Assembly: GCA_010093635.1 (NCBI GenBank)
Contig: MU006777.1
Coordinates: 1,252,824-1,316,823 of the forward strand
Reading direction: 5' to 3'
Source of the DNA: Massarina eburnea CBS 473.64
Lineage: Eukaryota > Ascomycota > Dothideomycetes > Pleosporales > Massarinaceae
Length of the DNA stretch: 64,000 bases
This document shows, one piece after another, positions 1 to 12,642 of the stretch. The translations under genes and the position numbers were made by a program. The notes below the pieces were generated by a model. That model worked only from the letters and a program-made list of their open reading frames with translations, did not search any database and had not been told where the DNA came from. Numbering within the stretch: position 1 is the stretch's first letter; each line of letters starts with the position of its first letter.

Positions 1-391
1 ACCTTTCACTCTGTCCACGGGCTTCGTCTCCAGCCAGGCTTTTCAACCTTTCTCAACCGCAACGTTCGCTTAAGCAGAGACCCCGAGCATATGACAGGTC
101 GAAAACCCTGTCCATTACGTGGTCCAACAAGCATACCAAGTTGGTGGAAATCTCGTCCAGCCACGGGTAGTTGGCTGGTCCTATGCCGATTCGCACTACG
201 ATCCAATCAAGGCTAAAGCACATTCCTAACTGTCCAGGCACCAGATCGTGTTGACCGTTGGCTCGGAGCTGCAGAGATGTCGTTCATCTGGGTATCACCA
301 GTCGACTTGGGTCCAGCGGGCTCCACGGTGCGAAGCCCAAGGTTCTTCGTCCGGTCTGCCAGAATGGTGTCCTACAAAGGCTCGGTATTAA
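1..391. other. left edge, no gene recognised
   Basis: This stretch lies downstream of the Rpc37 stop codon. Short open frames exist on both strands, but none has family resemblance, splice logic or codon bias that I would trust. It probably contains the 3' UTR of the Rpc37 gene. Confidence 0.4.
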
Positions 392-1533
392 TTATTTCAT
401 TTCTTCCGAGTTCAAGGCCTGTCCATCTCCGTCCTTCTTTCCACTCACGGTTGGCTCCTCTCCTGCGTCTGAGTCGTCGGAGATCTCAACCATCGCACCC
501 TGCCGCCTATTGGATGGTCTCTTCTTGAGTCCTCGTCCGGCGGAAGGAGCGCTGATCGCGTCCAGATATTGGTTGTTAGTCATGTTCGAATGCAACATCG
601 CGGCCGCTGCAGTGTCCGGCAAGAACAAGCGTTCCTCGAAAGATTCGAAGGCCTGGGGAGACTGTGGAACGTTAGTATGCGCACGAACAGGGAGGGGACC
701 GACATACGTTTTCGTCCATGTAGTCCAGTCTCTGCCACTTTTCTGCATTTGTAGCTTTCATGAAGGCTTGCGTGATCTCCGCAGCCGTGTCACCCCCTGC
801 TTTCTTCACAGTCGCAACGAATGCTTTCGGCTCTGCCTGCTTTGCGCCCTCTTGTGCTTCTTTCTCCCGTCGCCGATTTGCGGCCTCCAACTGCGCGATA
901 GCGTCAATGTGATGGAACTGGGTCCGCATCTGCACAAGGCCTTTGAGCTTCGTGAGGTGCAGCTCATCTGCGGGGATTAGCATGATCCGCAGCAGAAATG
1001 CAAATGCACGCACTCTTTCTGAAAGTGCCCAGCATGTAGGTCGGACCCTTGGCGTCATTGTGCTGGATCTGCCCCCCAAAAGTCTGCATGTTGAGGACAT
1101 GGCCCTTCTCATTCGCGTCCTCGAAATTCTCAACGTATTCCTCGTAGTTGTCGTCGTTCGTGGCTGTCGCGGGAGCTGCCTGGCCGTCGGCAGCAGCAGC
1201 GCCCGGCCTGTTCAGCCGCGGCATCGTCCGCTCAAAACCAGATGCGATTCCATATGCCTTTTGCCCAAACTGCTTTGTCTTGCGCAACGCCTCGCCCCAC
1301 TGGACACCCATCTGCCGGTTGAAGTGCTGGTGGACGTTGAGCGGGACGTCCACCTCGAGGAAGCCGGAATGCTGCTTGAGGCGCAGCGAGTCCGGCTTGG
1401 AGCCCGTCGCCTGCGTGAAGGGGTCGTCGGGCGGGCGGTTCAGGTACTGCAGGACGTAGAGCTGCTCCTCCATCTCGGGCGTGATGAAGACGTCATACTC
1501 GGCGACGACGGGGTCCTCGTCGGCAGTGTCCAT
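392..1533 (-). CDS. RPC37: RNA polymerase III subunit Rpc37 (RPC5 family)
   Basis: This gene encodes the Rpc37/RPC5 subunit, which in yeast forms the Rpc37-Rpc53 subcomplex of nuclear RNA polymerase III and acts in initiation, termination and re-initiation. I join three exons: 1533-1014, 967-708 and 661-392, giving 349 residues. Both introns are 46 bp with GTGCGT/GTATGT donors, CTAAT/CTAAC branch points and CAG acceptors, and frame is kept across both. The N-terminus (DPVVAEYDVFITPEMEEQLYVL then LQYLNRP) and the block FLEVDVPLNVHQHFN are typical of the family. The acidic C-terminus (EISDDSDAGEEPT) is low complexity. It is divergent to DDB1. Length is somewhat above yeast Rpc37, owing mainly to the C-terminal tail. 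Confidence 0.85.
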
Positions 1534-1885
1534 GGGCGCTAGTCGACGGCGAGGGTGTGTTTGAGCGTCCGAGTGCAGCAAAGAAAAGAGACGATAGGCA
1601 TGGTGGCATGGTCTTCTCTAATCGCATCGTGCACCAGCCACACCCGCCGCCACACTCGCCAGCCAATGGGCGGAGCGCCTGGTTTCCGAGACGAGACTGC
1701 CCCGCGTCGCAGCGCGCGGAAGGCGCGTTGGGGGTCCGTGCCTTCGATGACGGCAGCCGCATTCGCTTGGGTTAGGTGGTTAGGTAGCTTTCGACGGACG
1801 TGAATCTGACCCTCACGTCCGACCTCTCTTGTACTCTTGTACGTTCCGCTGGTTTGCGAGCCTGTAGGAGGCTCCCCGGTCCACA
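1534..1885. promoter_or_regulatory. bidirectional intergenic region RPC37 / DDB1
   Basis: These 352 bp separate the start codons of two divergent housekeeping genes, so both promoters must lie here or overlap the transcripts. No clear TATA box is visible. The assignment rests on position only. Confidence 0.5.
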
Positions 1886-4800
1886 ATGGCTTATATTGCG
1901 CCCATTCACCGCCCCAGCAGCGTTCGTCACGCGCTGAAACTGAATTTCTTAACTCCAGAGGAGGACTGCCTCGTCGTTGCGTAAGCAAGAAATGTCGTGT
2001 GCATGTATGGGCGCGCTGATTGTGGCGTAGGAAGGCGAATCGCCTTGAATTCTATGTCCAGGATGCTGATGGCCTGTCTCTCCAGCACTCCAAAGCCATA
2101 TATGGCAAGGTCACGATGCTCCAGAAGCTCCGACCAGCCCTGTCGCGTACAGATCACCTCTTTGTAGGAACCGACCGGTTCATGTATTTCACGCTCTCCT
2201 GGGACCCCGAGACAAAGCATCTGCAGACCGAAAAGTCTTTCAACAGCGTCGCCGACAATGCCGCGAGAGAGTCGCAGACGGGGGAGCGGTGCCACGTTGA
2301 CCCCTCGGCTCGCTTTATGACGGTCGAGGTCTACGAGGGCATCGTAACCGTCATACCCCTGGTCCAAAGGGGGAAGAAGCGAAAGCAAGAGGCGGACATT
2401 GCTCATCTGGGAGACCCTCAGCCATGCAGGCTGTCGGAGATGTTTGTCCGCTCGTCGGCCTTCCTGCGCCCGCGCTCGTACGATGATAAGCCAAAGCTGG
2501 CTCTCTTGTACGAGGACACCCATTCGTCAGTCAAGCTTAGGGTCCGGGATCTTGCATTTGAGGGCGGAGACCAGATTGACCTGGGAGAAGGTGAGAGCTA
2601 CAAGGGCGAGCTAGAGCTTGGTGCGAGTCACCTGCTTCCCATTGAGGGGCCAACGTACGGCCTCATAGTCATTGGCGAAACATCCATTGGCTACTACAAC
2701 GACCAGACGAACGAAGTCACAACAGAGCCATTAGAAGAGGCCACCATTTTCGTGGCATGGGAACAGATCGACGCCCAACGCTTTATCCTCGCAGACGACT
2801 ATGGCCAGCTGTACCTCTTTATGCTCCAACTGGACGACCAAAACCAGGTGCAATCCTGGGAACTCGATGTTATCGGGAAAACTTCGCGGGCCTCAGTCCT
2901 AGTATATCTTGACGCCGGCTACGTTTTTGTTGGATCACATCAAGGCGACTCGCAAGTGATCAAAATCCTTGAGAAGTCCATCCAAGTTGTACAGACTTTT
3001 TCGAACATCGCCCCTATTCTGGACTTTACGATAATGGATATGGGAAATCGTTCCGGCGAGGGTCAAACGAACGAGTATTCTTCTGGCCAAGCACGCATTG
3101 TCACTGGAAGTGGCGCCTATCAGGACGGAAGCTTGAGGAGTGTCCGTAGTGGAGTTGGTCTCGAGAACCTTGGAGTGTTGGGCGAAATGGATCACACCTC
3201 CAACTTGTTCAGCCTAAGTTCCGATGGCGACGCTGAGGTTTTCGACACTTTGTTGGTAACCTTTGTCGACGAGTCCCGTGTGTTCAGGTTTCATGCCGAG
3301 GGTGAGGTTGAGGAGTTGGAGGAGTTTGGTGGTCTTGAGTTGTCGGAAACCACCCTTATTGCTGCGAATTTGTCGCAAGAACGGCTTCTTCAGGTTACCG
3401 ACAGACGGGTACGGATTTCCGCGATTGAGAGTGGTGTTACCGAGCACGAGTATATGCCACCGGAAAGCCAGACTATAACAGCAGCATCTGCGAATGACAC
3501 GCACGTCATCGTGTCTTTGGGAGGTGTCACTGTAGCCACGATGGGCATCGACAGCGGGCTGAACCATTACGTGGAGCAGAAATTCGGCGTTGACAGTCAA
3601 GTCGCCTGCGTCGCTCTTCCGCCCGGCACCAGCTCGATCTGCTTCTTGGGCTTTTGGAAAAGCTCACAGCTTTCAGTCTGCAGTGTAGAAAACCTTCGCA
3701 TACTTCACACGGTTTCAATCTCCGACGAATCCGTGCCACGCTCATTGCTTCTCACTCAAATTTTCCCAGATCAGCCACCCACTCTTTTCACTGCCATGGC
3801 AGACGGTAACGTCGTCACATATTCCTTCGACCCATCCACAAACCAACTTTCGGGGAGGAAGAGCATAATACTCGGAACCAGAGAAGCCAATTTCCGAGCT
3901 CTGCCCCGCGGCAACGGCCTTTTTAATGTCTTTGCCACATGCGAACATCCTTCATTGATCTACGGGGCGGAAGGACGCCTTGTATACTCTGCCGTCACGG
4001 CTGAGAAAGCGACTGCAGTATGTCCATTCAACTCAGAAGCTTACCCTGGCGCTGTAGCCATTGCCACTTCGGAAGATCTCCGCATTGCTCTCGTCGATAC
4101 TGAACGGACAACTCATGTGCAGACATTGAAGGTCGACGAAACAGTACGAAGGATAGCATACTCACCCAGTCTTAAAACATTTGGGCTCGGTACCATCAAA
4201 AGGATACTGAAGGGTGGTGAAGAGATTCTGCTTAGCCATTTCAAGCTTGTTGATGAAATTCAGTTCAAGGAGCTAGACTCATGGCCGCTGAAAGAGGAGG
4301 AGCTTGTGGAGAGTGTTATGCGCTGCGAGTTGCCCGGTACGCAAACAATCACTACCCTGCTGCCTACACCTTACTGATCCTATTGTAGATGGATCTGGAG
4401 GGTTTGCCGAACGCTTCGTCATAGGTACCGCATACCTCGATGACCAAACCGCCGTTGCTGAGCGAGGGCGAATACTCATACTGGAAGTCACTCGAGATCG
4501 GCAACTGAAACTCGTGACGGAGCTTGCCGTGAAAGGCGGTTGCAGGTGTCTCGCTATGTGTGAAGGCAAGATTGTAGCTGCTCTGATCAAGACCATCGTC
4601 GTGTACGATATAGAGTTCCGATCAGAGAGTAAACCAGACCTCGTCAAAGCCGCCTCGTTCAGGTGTTCAACAGCACCTATCGATATCACGGGTACGTGTC
4701 CCTCCGCCTTCTGCATGAACCCTGCTAATATTTGCAGTAAACGGCTCCCTCATCGCTATTGCTGACCTCATGAAGTCAATGGTCATAGTACAATACTCTC

Positions 4801-5442
4801 CCGGCGAAGCCGGACTCTCAGATACGCTATCAGAAGTTGCGAGACACTACCAAACAACATGGGCAACGGCTCTCGCGGAGATAGACAATGATACATATCT
4901 CGAGGGCGACGCTGAAGGAAATCTCACTCTTCTCTACCGAGATCTAGACGGTGTCACGGACGATGCGCAGAGGAGGCTGAACGTGAGCGCAGAAATGCAA
5001 CTCGGTGAGATGGTAAATCGGATACGTAGGATAGACGTCGCAACATCTCCGGACGCTGCCGTCATTCCCCGTGCGTTCATGGCAACAGTAAGTCCCATTC
5101 CACCCCCGCTAACACCTACCGCTAACCTGCTCCTAGGTCGAGGGTTCCATCTACCTCTTCGCCCTAATATCACCCTCTCACCAAAACACCCTCATGAGCC
5201 TGCAAACCAATCTCGCCGAGCTCGTCCGCGCCCCCGGCGACATGTCCTTCAACAAGTTCCGGGCTTTCAAGAACCAGGTGCGCGAGTCCGAGGAGCCCGA
5301 AAGGTTCGTGGATGGGGAGCTGGTGGAGCGATTTTTGTATCTTGGGGAGATGGAACAGAAGCGCGCAGTTGTCGGATTGGGGGATCATTGGGGTGTGGAT
5401 GAGGTTAGGTTGTTGGTGGAGGGACTGAGACGGCTTTGTTAA
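1886..5442 (+). CDS. DDB1: DNA damage-binding protein 1 (DDB1), CRL4 adaptor
   Basis: DDB1 is the three-propeller adaptor that links Cul4 to substrate receptors in nucleotide-excision repair and chromatin control. I join five exons: 1886-1980, 2031-4336, 4389-4691, 4738-5087 and 5137-5442, giving 1119 residues, close to the usual length of about 1140. The start MAYIAPIHRPSSV lies in a 95-bp first exon; the ATG at 2020 sits inside intron 1 and is not the start. The C-terminal CPSF-A region shows ELPDGSGGFAERFVIGTAYLDD and VNGSLIAIADLMKS, and the end shows FVDGELVERFLYL, all family-typical. Every intron is short and frame is preserved throughout. It is divergent from Rpc37. A CSA-like DDB1 partner lies near 54 kb. 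Confidence 0.93.
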
Positions 5443-5769
5443 AAGAAAATGAAGGTGGCGGGGTCATGTGAAGGCTTGCATTCACTGAAACCGAATATCA
5501 CCACGTTAAAGAAGGCAGTTTGGATGCCCCTTTGTGCAATGAACTTGGTCACGCCACATCTCAACACAATCATGGACTCCTGTAATGAACCAGCTTATAG
5601 AAGGTAGTGCCCTCACGAAAGCGGACGAGAAACGATCAATGTTCCTAAAAATGTGAAGTCGAAACTCTTCTCAGACTTACCATAATAATAATAATATTGG
5701 TGCTCGAGGCCCCACAAATGGAAATCTAACCCAACAGCTGTCGGGTCTCTTCGAGGAGATCCCTAACGA
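5443..5769. other. intergenic, DDB1 3' side
   Basis: No gene is seen here. It holds the DDB1 3' UTR and a short AATAAT run near 5682-5696. Nothing else is supported. Confidence 0.4.
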
Positions 5770-6305
5770 CTAATGTTTCTGCATCCTCTTAACCACCCCT
5801 GCAGATTGCGTTTCAGCCTTTTCCTTGTGCTTCTTCTGCCATTCCTCGAATGACTAAGCTGTGGGGTTGAGTCCTTGCATACCCACTTTCTCAGCTTCCT
5901 TGATGGAATCATCTTTCTTCTTGCACTTGACAGCGTCCACGAAGGCCTTCTTGTTTTTATCCGCCACAATATCGACTAGGGGCTTCTGATCGAGCCTCAA
6001 ACCATGCGCCATTCTAGTGATCGCAGTCGTTGCAATATCTCCCGGATTGATCTTCGCCGATTTTGGCCTTGCCGTTAACTGGCAACAAAGCTTGCCCTTG
6101 TCTTTGTCGACCACAGTGTCGACATTGTCCTCGGTGTCGGTGTCAGACAAGTCGACATGAGGTGAAAGTCCTTGGCTAGTGCGTACTTGGACAGCAGCGG
6201 CGAAGGCGACCTCGATCGTGGCGACATATCTGTGTTGAGATCAACTAACGTGTCGAAACATGTGTCGAGACGGTTTGCATTTGTAGGTGAACTAGTTATT
6301 GGCAT
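5770..6305 (-). pseudogene. broken small gene, unknown Lys/Glu-rich protein
   Basis: I do not recognise a family. A frame starting at an ATG at 6305 (MPITSSPTNANRLDTC) reads in protein-like fashion to about 6150, then the plausible continuation (SDTDTEDNVDTVVDKDKG) lies in another frame. That second frame runs to an in-frame TAG at 5854-5856 and continues open after the stop (SFEEWQKKHKEKAETQS) to a final TAG at 5770-5772. One frameshift plus one internal stop suggests a decayed gene. The sequence around the TAG could alternatively end a very short 33-nt in-frame intron (GTGGGT to TTAG), which would be unusually small. A chance open frame cannot be excluded. Confidence 0.35.
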
Positions 6306-6535
6306 AGCTAGGAGGAGGCATGATCCAGTAGCTCTCGCACCTGGGAAAATACAGTGATAATCAGCATTTATGCAGAAGAGAAATTGAAATATATCTAAAC
6401 ACCAAGGCAAGACACCGCTCGTAGGAATCTTGGCAGACCTAGGGTTGTCAAAAAGGGGGTTTGGTTTGTCGTTGGTATGCAGAGGAAAGAAATCGAGGTT
6501 GCGACAGAGCTCTATTTGGAAGGAAAACAACGCAT

Positions 6536-9500
6536 CTACGCATGTTCCTTTTCTTTCCCCACCCCCTTCACGCTCCTCACAAACTTGCTTGCTCCCCTAG
6601 CCACAGCACCAAACCCAAAACTCCATCCCTTAATTCTAACGCTCCAGATGAAGAAGTAAACCAAGGCCCAATTGCTGATGCAGAAAGCTAGGAATATTCC
6701 GAAGTCCCTCCACTTGTTGCTTGCATTGATATTGAGGGTGGACAAGAATTCGTCGCCGTTTGAGAAAGGGCAATACATGCAGCCTTGAGTAGCTTCCGGA
6801 TTAAGCAGGTACCCAGGTGCTTGTGATAGAAAAGACGAAGCGTAAGAAGCGCATGTCTGACCGGAGGGAACGTTGAACTGTGCGGTTTCGGTGGACTGAC
6901 AATTGATCGGAATGTTGTGGAGTGTTGCGGATAAGACGCCGCTAATCCAATACGTACACGGGTTACTATGCTCAAGTTAGAGGTCATAGCAAGTACAAGT
7001 TGGGGAAGAGGGAGAACTCACACATAATACATCCAATACCTCCAGAAGACTGGAATCTCCGAGTATGGTCGCACTACACCATTGAATAGAGAAAACATGA
7101 CAAAGAAGAAGGGCAAAACATTCGATATGACGGTGAACGAGGGCGCAAATGCACAGATCCACTGTCCCCAGCTCGAGATGAATAGGTAGAAAAGCATCGT
7201 CATGAGGAAAACATAACCCGCCGCACTGCTCTCCGTTGGCAGTCCCGCAGGATAGTACCAGAGTACCCAATATAGAACGGAGGAGACGATTGCAATCGGG
7301 ATTTCGGCAACGACTTGTGCGGTCGTAAACGCAATCCAGCCGTAGATACGTGAGGGTAGCTCACGAGCTTGCCAGAGGGACATGTTTTGGTGAAATTTGG
7401 GAACGACGGCGTTAACGATAGTAGGAGGGATAAGAATGATCAGGAAGGAGGTGAACATGCGATTCTGCATGTCTCCGATCGTAGAGCCGAGTTGGTAGAA
7501 TGTAAAGCCCTGTGCGGGGGTCAGAAGGTTTCGATATCGACTGTCTGGAAAAAGACTTACATTGAAGATTCCGACAATGACAGCGACAAAGAGTTTCCCG
7601 TAAAGGTACGATGGATCACGCCAATACTGTCTGAATATCCTCTTTGTCAGCATACTTGTCTGCGTCCACGCAGACGCAGCGAACTCCGTCTGCTCAGTCT
7701 TATCTCCCTCGTTCGCATTACTCTTCTGACTCCTGTCACTCTTGATTCTCTCAATCTCTTTCAACATTTCCTTGTTGTTCTCCGAATTTTGCCATTCTTC
7801 GTTCCAATTTATCCGTCTTCCATGGCGTTTGACAGGCTTTGCAGCTGTCTCGAGAATGAATTCCGCGACATTCTTACTCGGTGGGCATTGCGCACCGCGG
7901 GCAGCGAAGTACTCTATAACATCTTTACCGTTCAGACCCACTGGACCAAAGTAAACTAAGCGTGATGTCTAAAGTCAGTGTATGTCTCGCGGTGTAATCC
8001 AAATACGGGTATTACTTACAGGTGTTGCCACCAGGATTCAAGGCCAGTATGGCATCGAATTGCTGGATGAGCATGGAGGAGGGTTGATGTATCGTACATA
8101 CGATGGCTTGGCCAGCTGATGCAAGTTTCTTCAGGAATCGTACAATAGAATATGCGCTGTTGCTGTCCAAACCGGATGTCGGTTCGTCTAGAAAAAGCAA
8201 CAAATTCGGCTTTGCAGCAAGTTCGACACCAATAGTCAGCCTTTTCTTCTGCTCAACTCCCAAACTCGAGACAAGTGCATCTTGTATCGGCTCAAGCTCC
8301 AGAAGATCAATGATCTTATTCACGTAAGCGATCTTTTCTTGACGAGGGACGTTGCGATCCTGGCGGAGGATAGCGGAAAATTCGAGAGCTTCGCGGATAG
8401 TAGCCGTGCCGTCGTGGAGATCCATCTGTTCACAGAAGCCAGTACCCCGTTGAAAGTCCAGGCCAAGTGGCTTTCCGTCAACCAGCATGTCCCCGGAGAC
8501 TATACCTGTGGTCTGTCGCTGCGAGAGCGTATTTAAGAGTGTAGTTTTGCCAGCACCACTCGCCCCCACAAGAGCAACCATCACACCTGGTTTTGCATAC
8601 CCATTGACCTTGTTCAGAATCCTACGTTCACCTCCTTGATAAGGAACTGTATACTCCACATTTTGCCAGGTGAAGATACTCTCACTGCTTGAGATCTGCT
8701 CCAGCGTTTCTTCCTCTTCTTGCGCTGTTGAAGACTGTCCACTTGGAGTATTCTCGCCGTTCACGACCTTCTCTTCATCGACGGGCGCTTGTTCAATAGT
8801 CTTCTTTGCCCGCTTCGACTTCTTGAAAATCAAAGCGCCACCACCTTCAGATGCAAAGGAAATGGTTTCTGTAGCAATGACGGTGACGAGAAGATACAGT
8901 ACAGTGAAAGCGATAACGACGGCCCAGTTTCTCCACAAGTTACTTCGTGAGTAGCTGAAAGCTGTCTGGATGTACGACGCACCAGTGACCGTGTGAGAGT
9001 TCGGCTGAGCGCCAGTCAAACTACAACCTTGGAAAGCCGAGTCAATACCAGGGCCCTGAGGCACTAGTTGACTAGGTGCGCATTCCATCGTCCGATCCGC
9101 AAATTCGTTCGAAAGGACACCTTCAAAGGCATAAGAGACTGGGTTGACCCAATACAGCCAACCGAACCAGATATACTCGGAGAGTAATTGTGGCTTCGGG
9201 ATAACATAGCCAGTATAAATGATGAGTAGGTTGAATGCTATGCCTGAGAAACGCACAGCGTCGTCGATAGTCGGTGACAGGGAGGCGAACATGCGATAAA
9301 GCGAAGTCAAGCAGAATGTGGTGGTGTAGACAAAGAGGAGGTAGATCCAGAACTTGGACACGTCGACATCGAGTCCAGTCATGAAGTACATGATGAGGCA
9401 AAATGGAATAACTTGTGCCTGTGATAATTAGCAATTTAGCACTTCTTACAGTAATGTGGGGGGGGGGGGGGGGGGGTTCATACCAAAAGTAGTGGAATAT

Positions 9501-11604
9501 CCTGAACAACTCTCGCAATAGCCACAGCACTTGGCCTGTAAAGGGCATAGTCCTCATGCCTTCGAACAACTGCCCGACCAGAGACAGCTTTCATCAACTC
9601 AGAAAGCTGCATCCATCCTAGGAACAAGATCGAGAAGAACACAGCGCCACCTCTACTAAACGCACCAGAAGTATTCAAGCTCTCTCCATAGAACAAGCTG
9701 CCCACAATGAGACCATTGCTGATGATGATGAAGAACTTCGTAAAAAGCGTCGTTTTGTCACCCCACGTGAGCCAGAACTCGCGTTGCGTACATGCCCAAA
9801 TTTGTCGAACAAAACTGATGGTGAACGGCGATTTTTTGGAGACGGTTTTTGATTTGCTTTCGTGAACGGCGCCTTCGAATTGTTTCGCATTTTCATAGTC
9901 GGTCTCTTTTAACTCGTGCTCGTACTCTTCAATGTCTCGTTGCACGCGCCTATAGCTGTCCGAATTCCTGAATGCCGATTCGAGTTCTTCCGGAGTTTTT
10001 GGTGTGCTCGCTTCGTAGCCTTCGCGGAATTGCCGTTCGGTGGGATCGGTGACGGAAGTCAAAAAGTCCGCCGTAGTTTGACGATCAGGGCAATGAAATC
10101 CCAAGCCTATAAAGTATTGTTTTGCCTCTTGAGCAGGGCCTTCATCTGCACCACACAAAAATACGAAGTCAGTGTGTGTTTCATTTTGACTTTAGACACC
10201 AACACTTACAGACACAACGTCCCTGGTCAATCACCATGACCTTGTCCATGAGATCGTAGATACCCTCACCAGCTTGATATAGAGTGACAAATGTCGTTCG
10301 GTTGCTGATGTCGGTCATGATGCGTAATGACTTAGCGTAGTCGAGGGCCGTCGAAGCGTCCAGGCCGCGTGTTGAATTATCCCAGCAAACAACGGTGGAC
10401 TTTGTGGCCAGTGTCTCTGCAATTGAAACCTGCGTCATGTCAGTACCGCCATCATACTGGGGAAATAATGACGTACCCGTTTTCGCTCTCCACCACTCAC
10501 ACCCCTTACAAACTCATCCCCTACCGGCGTATACTTCGTGTGTGAAATGCCGAACATCTTCAGCAACGCATCCATTACGACTGGTATGTTCTTCTTCTCA
10601 TTCTTCTTCGTCTTGTTCAACAGTGCAAAATAGAGCGTTTGCCAGACGTTCAAGGTTGCGAAGTGAGTGTCGTCCTCAGGGTTGTAATTGACTTCGCCAC
10701 GAAACTGCTGCTTCTGCTTGTTCGCGGCAATACCTCCGTATGAGACATGTCCTTCAAATGCGGCATAACTTTCGCGGTTGTTTGCGATGGCTTTGAGGAA
10801 CGTACTACAACCGGAGCCAGGACGGCCGAGAACGAGCATCATTTGACCATCCTTCAGGCCGCCAGAAAAGCCGTGGATCAGTGTTCGGGTCTGCGAGTGG
10901 CGACCCAATCTTAGTGCTGGGACGAAGCCGGATACGATCTTGTAGAGGTCGGGACCGAAAGTGCCTGTCGTGGAAGTGCAAAAGTCAGTGTTTATTTCAC
11001 GTGCCGTTCGTATAGGGGTGTTCTCACCAATAACTGCGTCCGGAAGTGTTCGCACAGTAGTCGATGTGGAGCCCACACCCTTGACAGTGAGGTTCTTCCA
11101 CACAACACCAACCTTCTTCGCCGACTGGCCATCTTTCCTTTTCTCGAAATGACCCTCCTTCATGAACGCCCCCAGCTCAAAGTCATCCTCTTTCTCCCCA
11201 GCCGCAGCCCCGACATCATCCGGCTCATCACTCACACTCCCCCCTGTCTGCCCATATGACATCCGTTGCTGGAGGCTGGTCCTCGTAGTTCTACGACTTA
11301 TGGTGCGCATAAGGCCCTCGGACCGCTCGGGCTGCGTATGCGATTTTGACCCTGAGATCGAACTCAATGTCTTCTTCAGCGCTTCAAAATCTTCGAGCGC
11401 TGTGCGTGTGTTCGTGCGCCCGGCATCTCGTTCGCCCCAAGTGCCGCTCGTATCCTCGTCGCCGTTGTCACCGTCTTCGCTATCCGATTTCTTCGAAAGA
11501 GCTTCCCCTTGCGAAGAAGACTGGGAACTTTCGGCCTCATTATGCCAGGGGTTGCGCCTTCTCTGTTCCTCACTCTGCGACTGTGGCAGGTTTGAATACC
11601 ACAT
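6536..11604 (-). CDS. PDR/CDR-type ABC multidrug transporter (ABC-G)
   Basis: This is a full-length pleiotropic-drug-resistance transporter, a plasma-membrane ATP-driven exporter, in the order NBD1-TMD1-NBD2-TMD2. I join eight exons: 11604-11028, 10964-10477, 10429-10210, 10145-9484, 9418-8020, 7955-7561, 7509-7022 and 6965-6536, giving about 1552 residues. NBD1 has the fungal-specific degenerate Walker A GRPGSGCSTFLK (Cys in place of Lys, residues about 239-250), signature VSGGERKRVS and Walker B VVCWDNSTRGLDAST. NBD2 has canonical GASGAGKTTLL but a degenerate signature LGVEQKKRLTIG. This asymmetry is typical of the PDR family. Two introns (10965-11027 and 7510-7560) are in-frame and would appear as spurious insertions if left unspliced. 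A Ser/Asp-rich N-terminal extension precedes NBD1. The substrate is unknown. Confidence 0.93.
9458..9476 (+). repeat. 19-nt poly-G homopolymer inside ABC-transporter intron
   Basis: An uninterrupted run of 19 G (C on the coding strand) lies just inside the 5' end of the intron spanning 9419-9483, about 7 nt from its GTATGA donor. Such a tract is prone to length change and assembly error. Because it is intronic, the reading frame is not affected. Confidence 0.9.
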
Positions 11605-12642
11605 GGTATAATGGGGCTAGACAAAAAATGCAAGAATGCTAAGTCAATGATATATAGCGATGAGTCGATAGAAGATGAACGGGACGCAAGCTCGAGAGCA
11701 TTATAGAGCGTTCCCTGAGGGGAGTGCAGCATATATTCTCCCATCAAACAACATCCTTTCTTACAAATGCACAATCGGCTCCAAACGGACTTACGCTCAC
11801 TATTTCGTCATTGGAAGATTTAGTCTTCCCAAGCGGATCTGAGACTGACTACAAGAAACTGGAGCCCGAGGAAACTTTCACCGCCAGACCTACCCACCTA
11901 CTGCAACTTTATCTCGATTAATCCAATCATGTTATGCCTTACTGCATTCGTGCGTCGGGAGATCGACAAATAAATGGATCGGGCCATCGAATGTGAGTGT
12001 GGTGGATCAAAAGTACCTAGTGGAAGCGATCAATAAGACTACAGCGGTGATTGGCGGAGATAAACGGATGTCAAAAGGAACATACCATAAGGCACATGAG
12101 GCATGAAGCTTTGGAAGCATAACTTGAAGGGTAACACCGTTTAGGCAATCCGGTTCAGGCAACGCCGCTTACCTTGGAGATAGACATCGCGAAGTGATAT
12201 TCTTCTTGCTTATTCATCTTCTCGGTGGAGATGTGGGTCTGTGATTTACTGGCTCGCTCAATGAGGCTGAGTGTCTGAAAGCAGTCGCCCACGTACGCAG
12301 GGACGAAAGCATTGATTCCAGAGTCCATACCTACTTCGAATCCTCCATCGATTCCAGAGTCCGTGGATTCGAAAAAACGCGTGGAGGAAATCCGTCCACG
12401 CTATTCTCTGTAACATACCCGATACCTTCTTCGGAGGTACGAATGCACGGTCCAGTTTCGGTTACCATGTAGCCGAGGAGATACACCATTTTGTATGGCA
12501 ACTCACGAGACTCGCTCAAAGACTGAAAATACTTCATGATTCTACACATTGTTTTCCGTTTCGTCACGGAGCACAGAAACAGGCCAGACCGCCAACGAAA
12601 ACAATAACACTCCTACGACCACGAGACGAGAACTAAGGCAAT
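11605..12642. promoter_or_regulatory. shared upstream region, ABC transporter / nitronate monooxygenase, with one PDRE-like site
   Basis: About 1 kb lies between two divergent starts, with no convincing gene. It contains TCCGTGGA at 12360-12367, matching the yeast pleiotropic drug response element TCCGYGGA bound by Pdr1/Pdr3. The site is about 760 bp from the transporter ATG. A single 8-mer match may be chance. An imperfect repeat (ATTCCAGAGTCC) occurs at about 12315-12326 and 12351-12362. Confidence 0.4.

Noticed and set aside
12331..12567. 78-codon minus-strand frame upstream of the ABC transporter
   Set aside because: It begins with a non-ATG codon and has no family resemblance.
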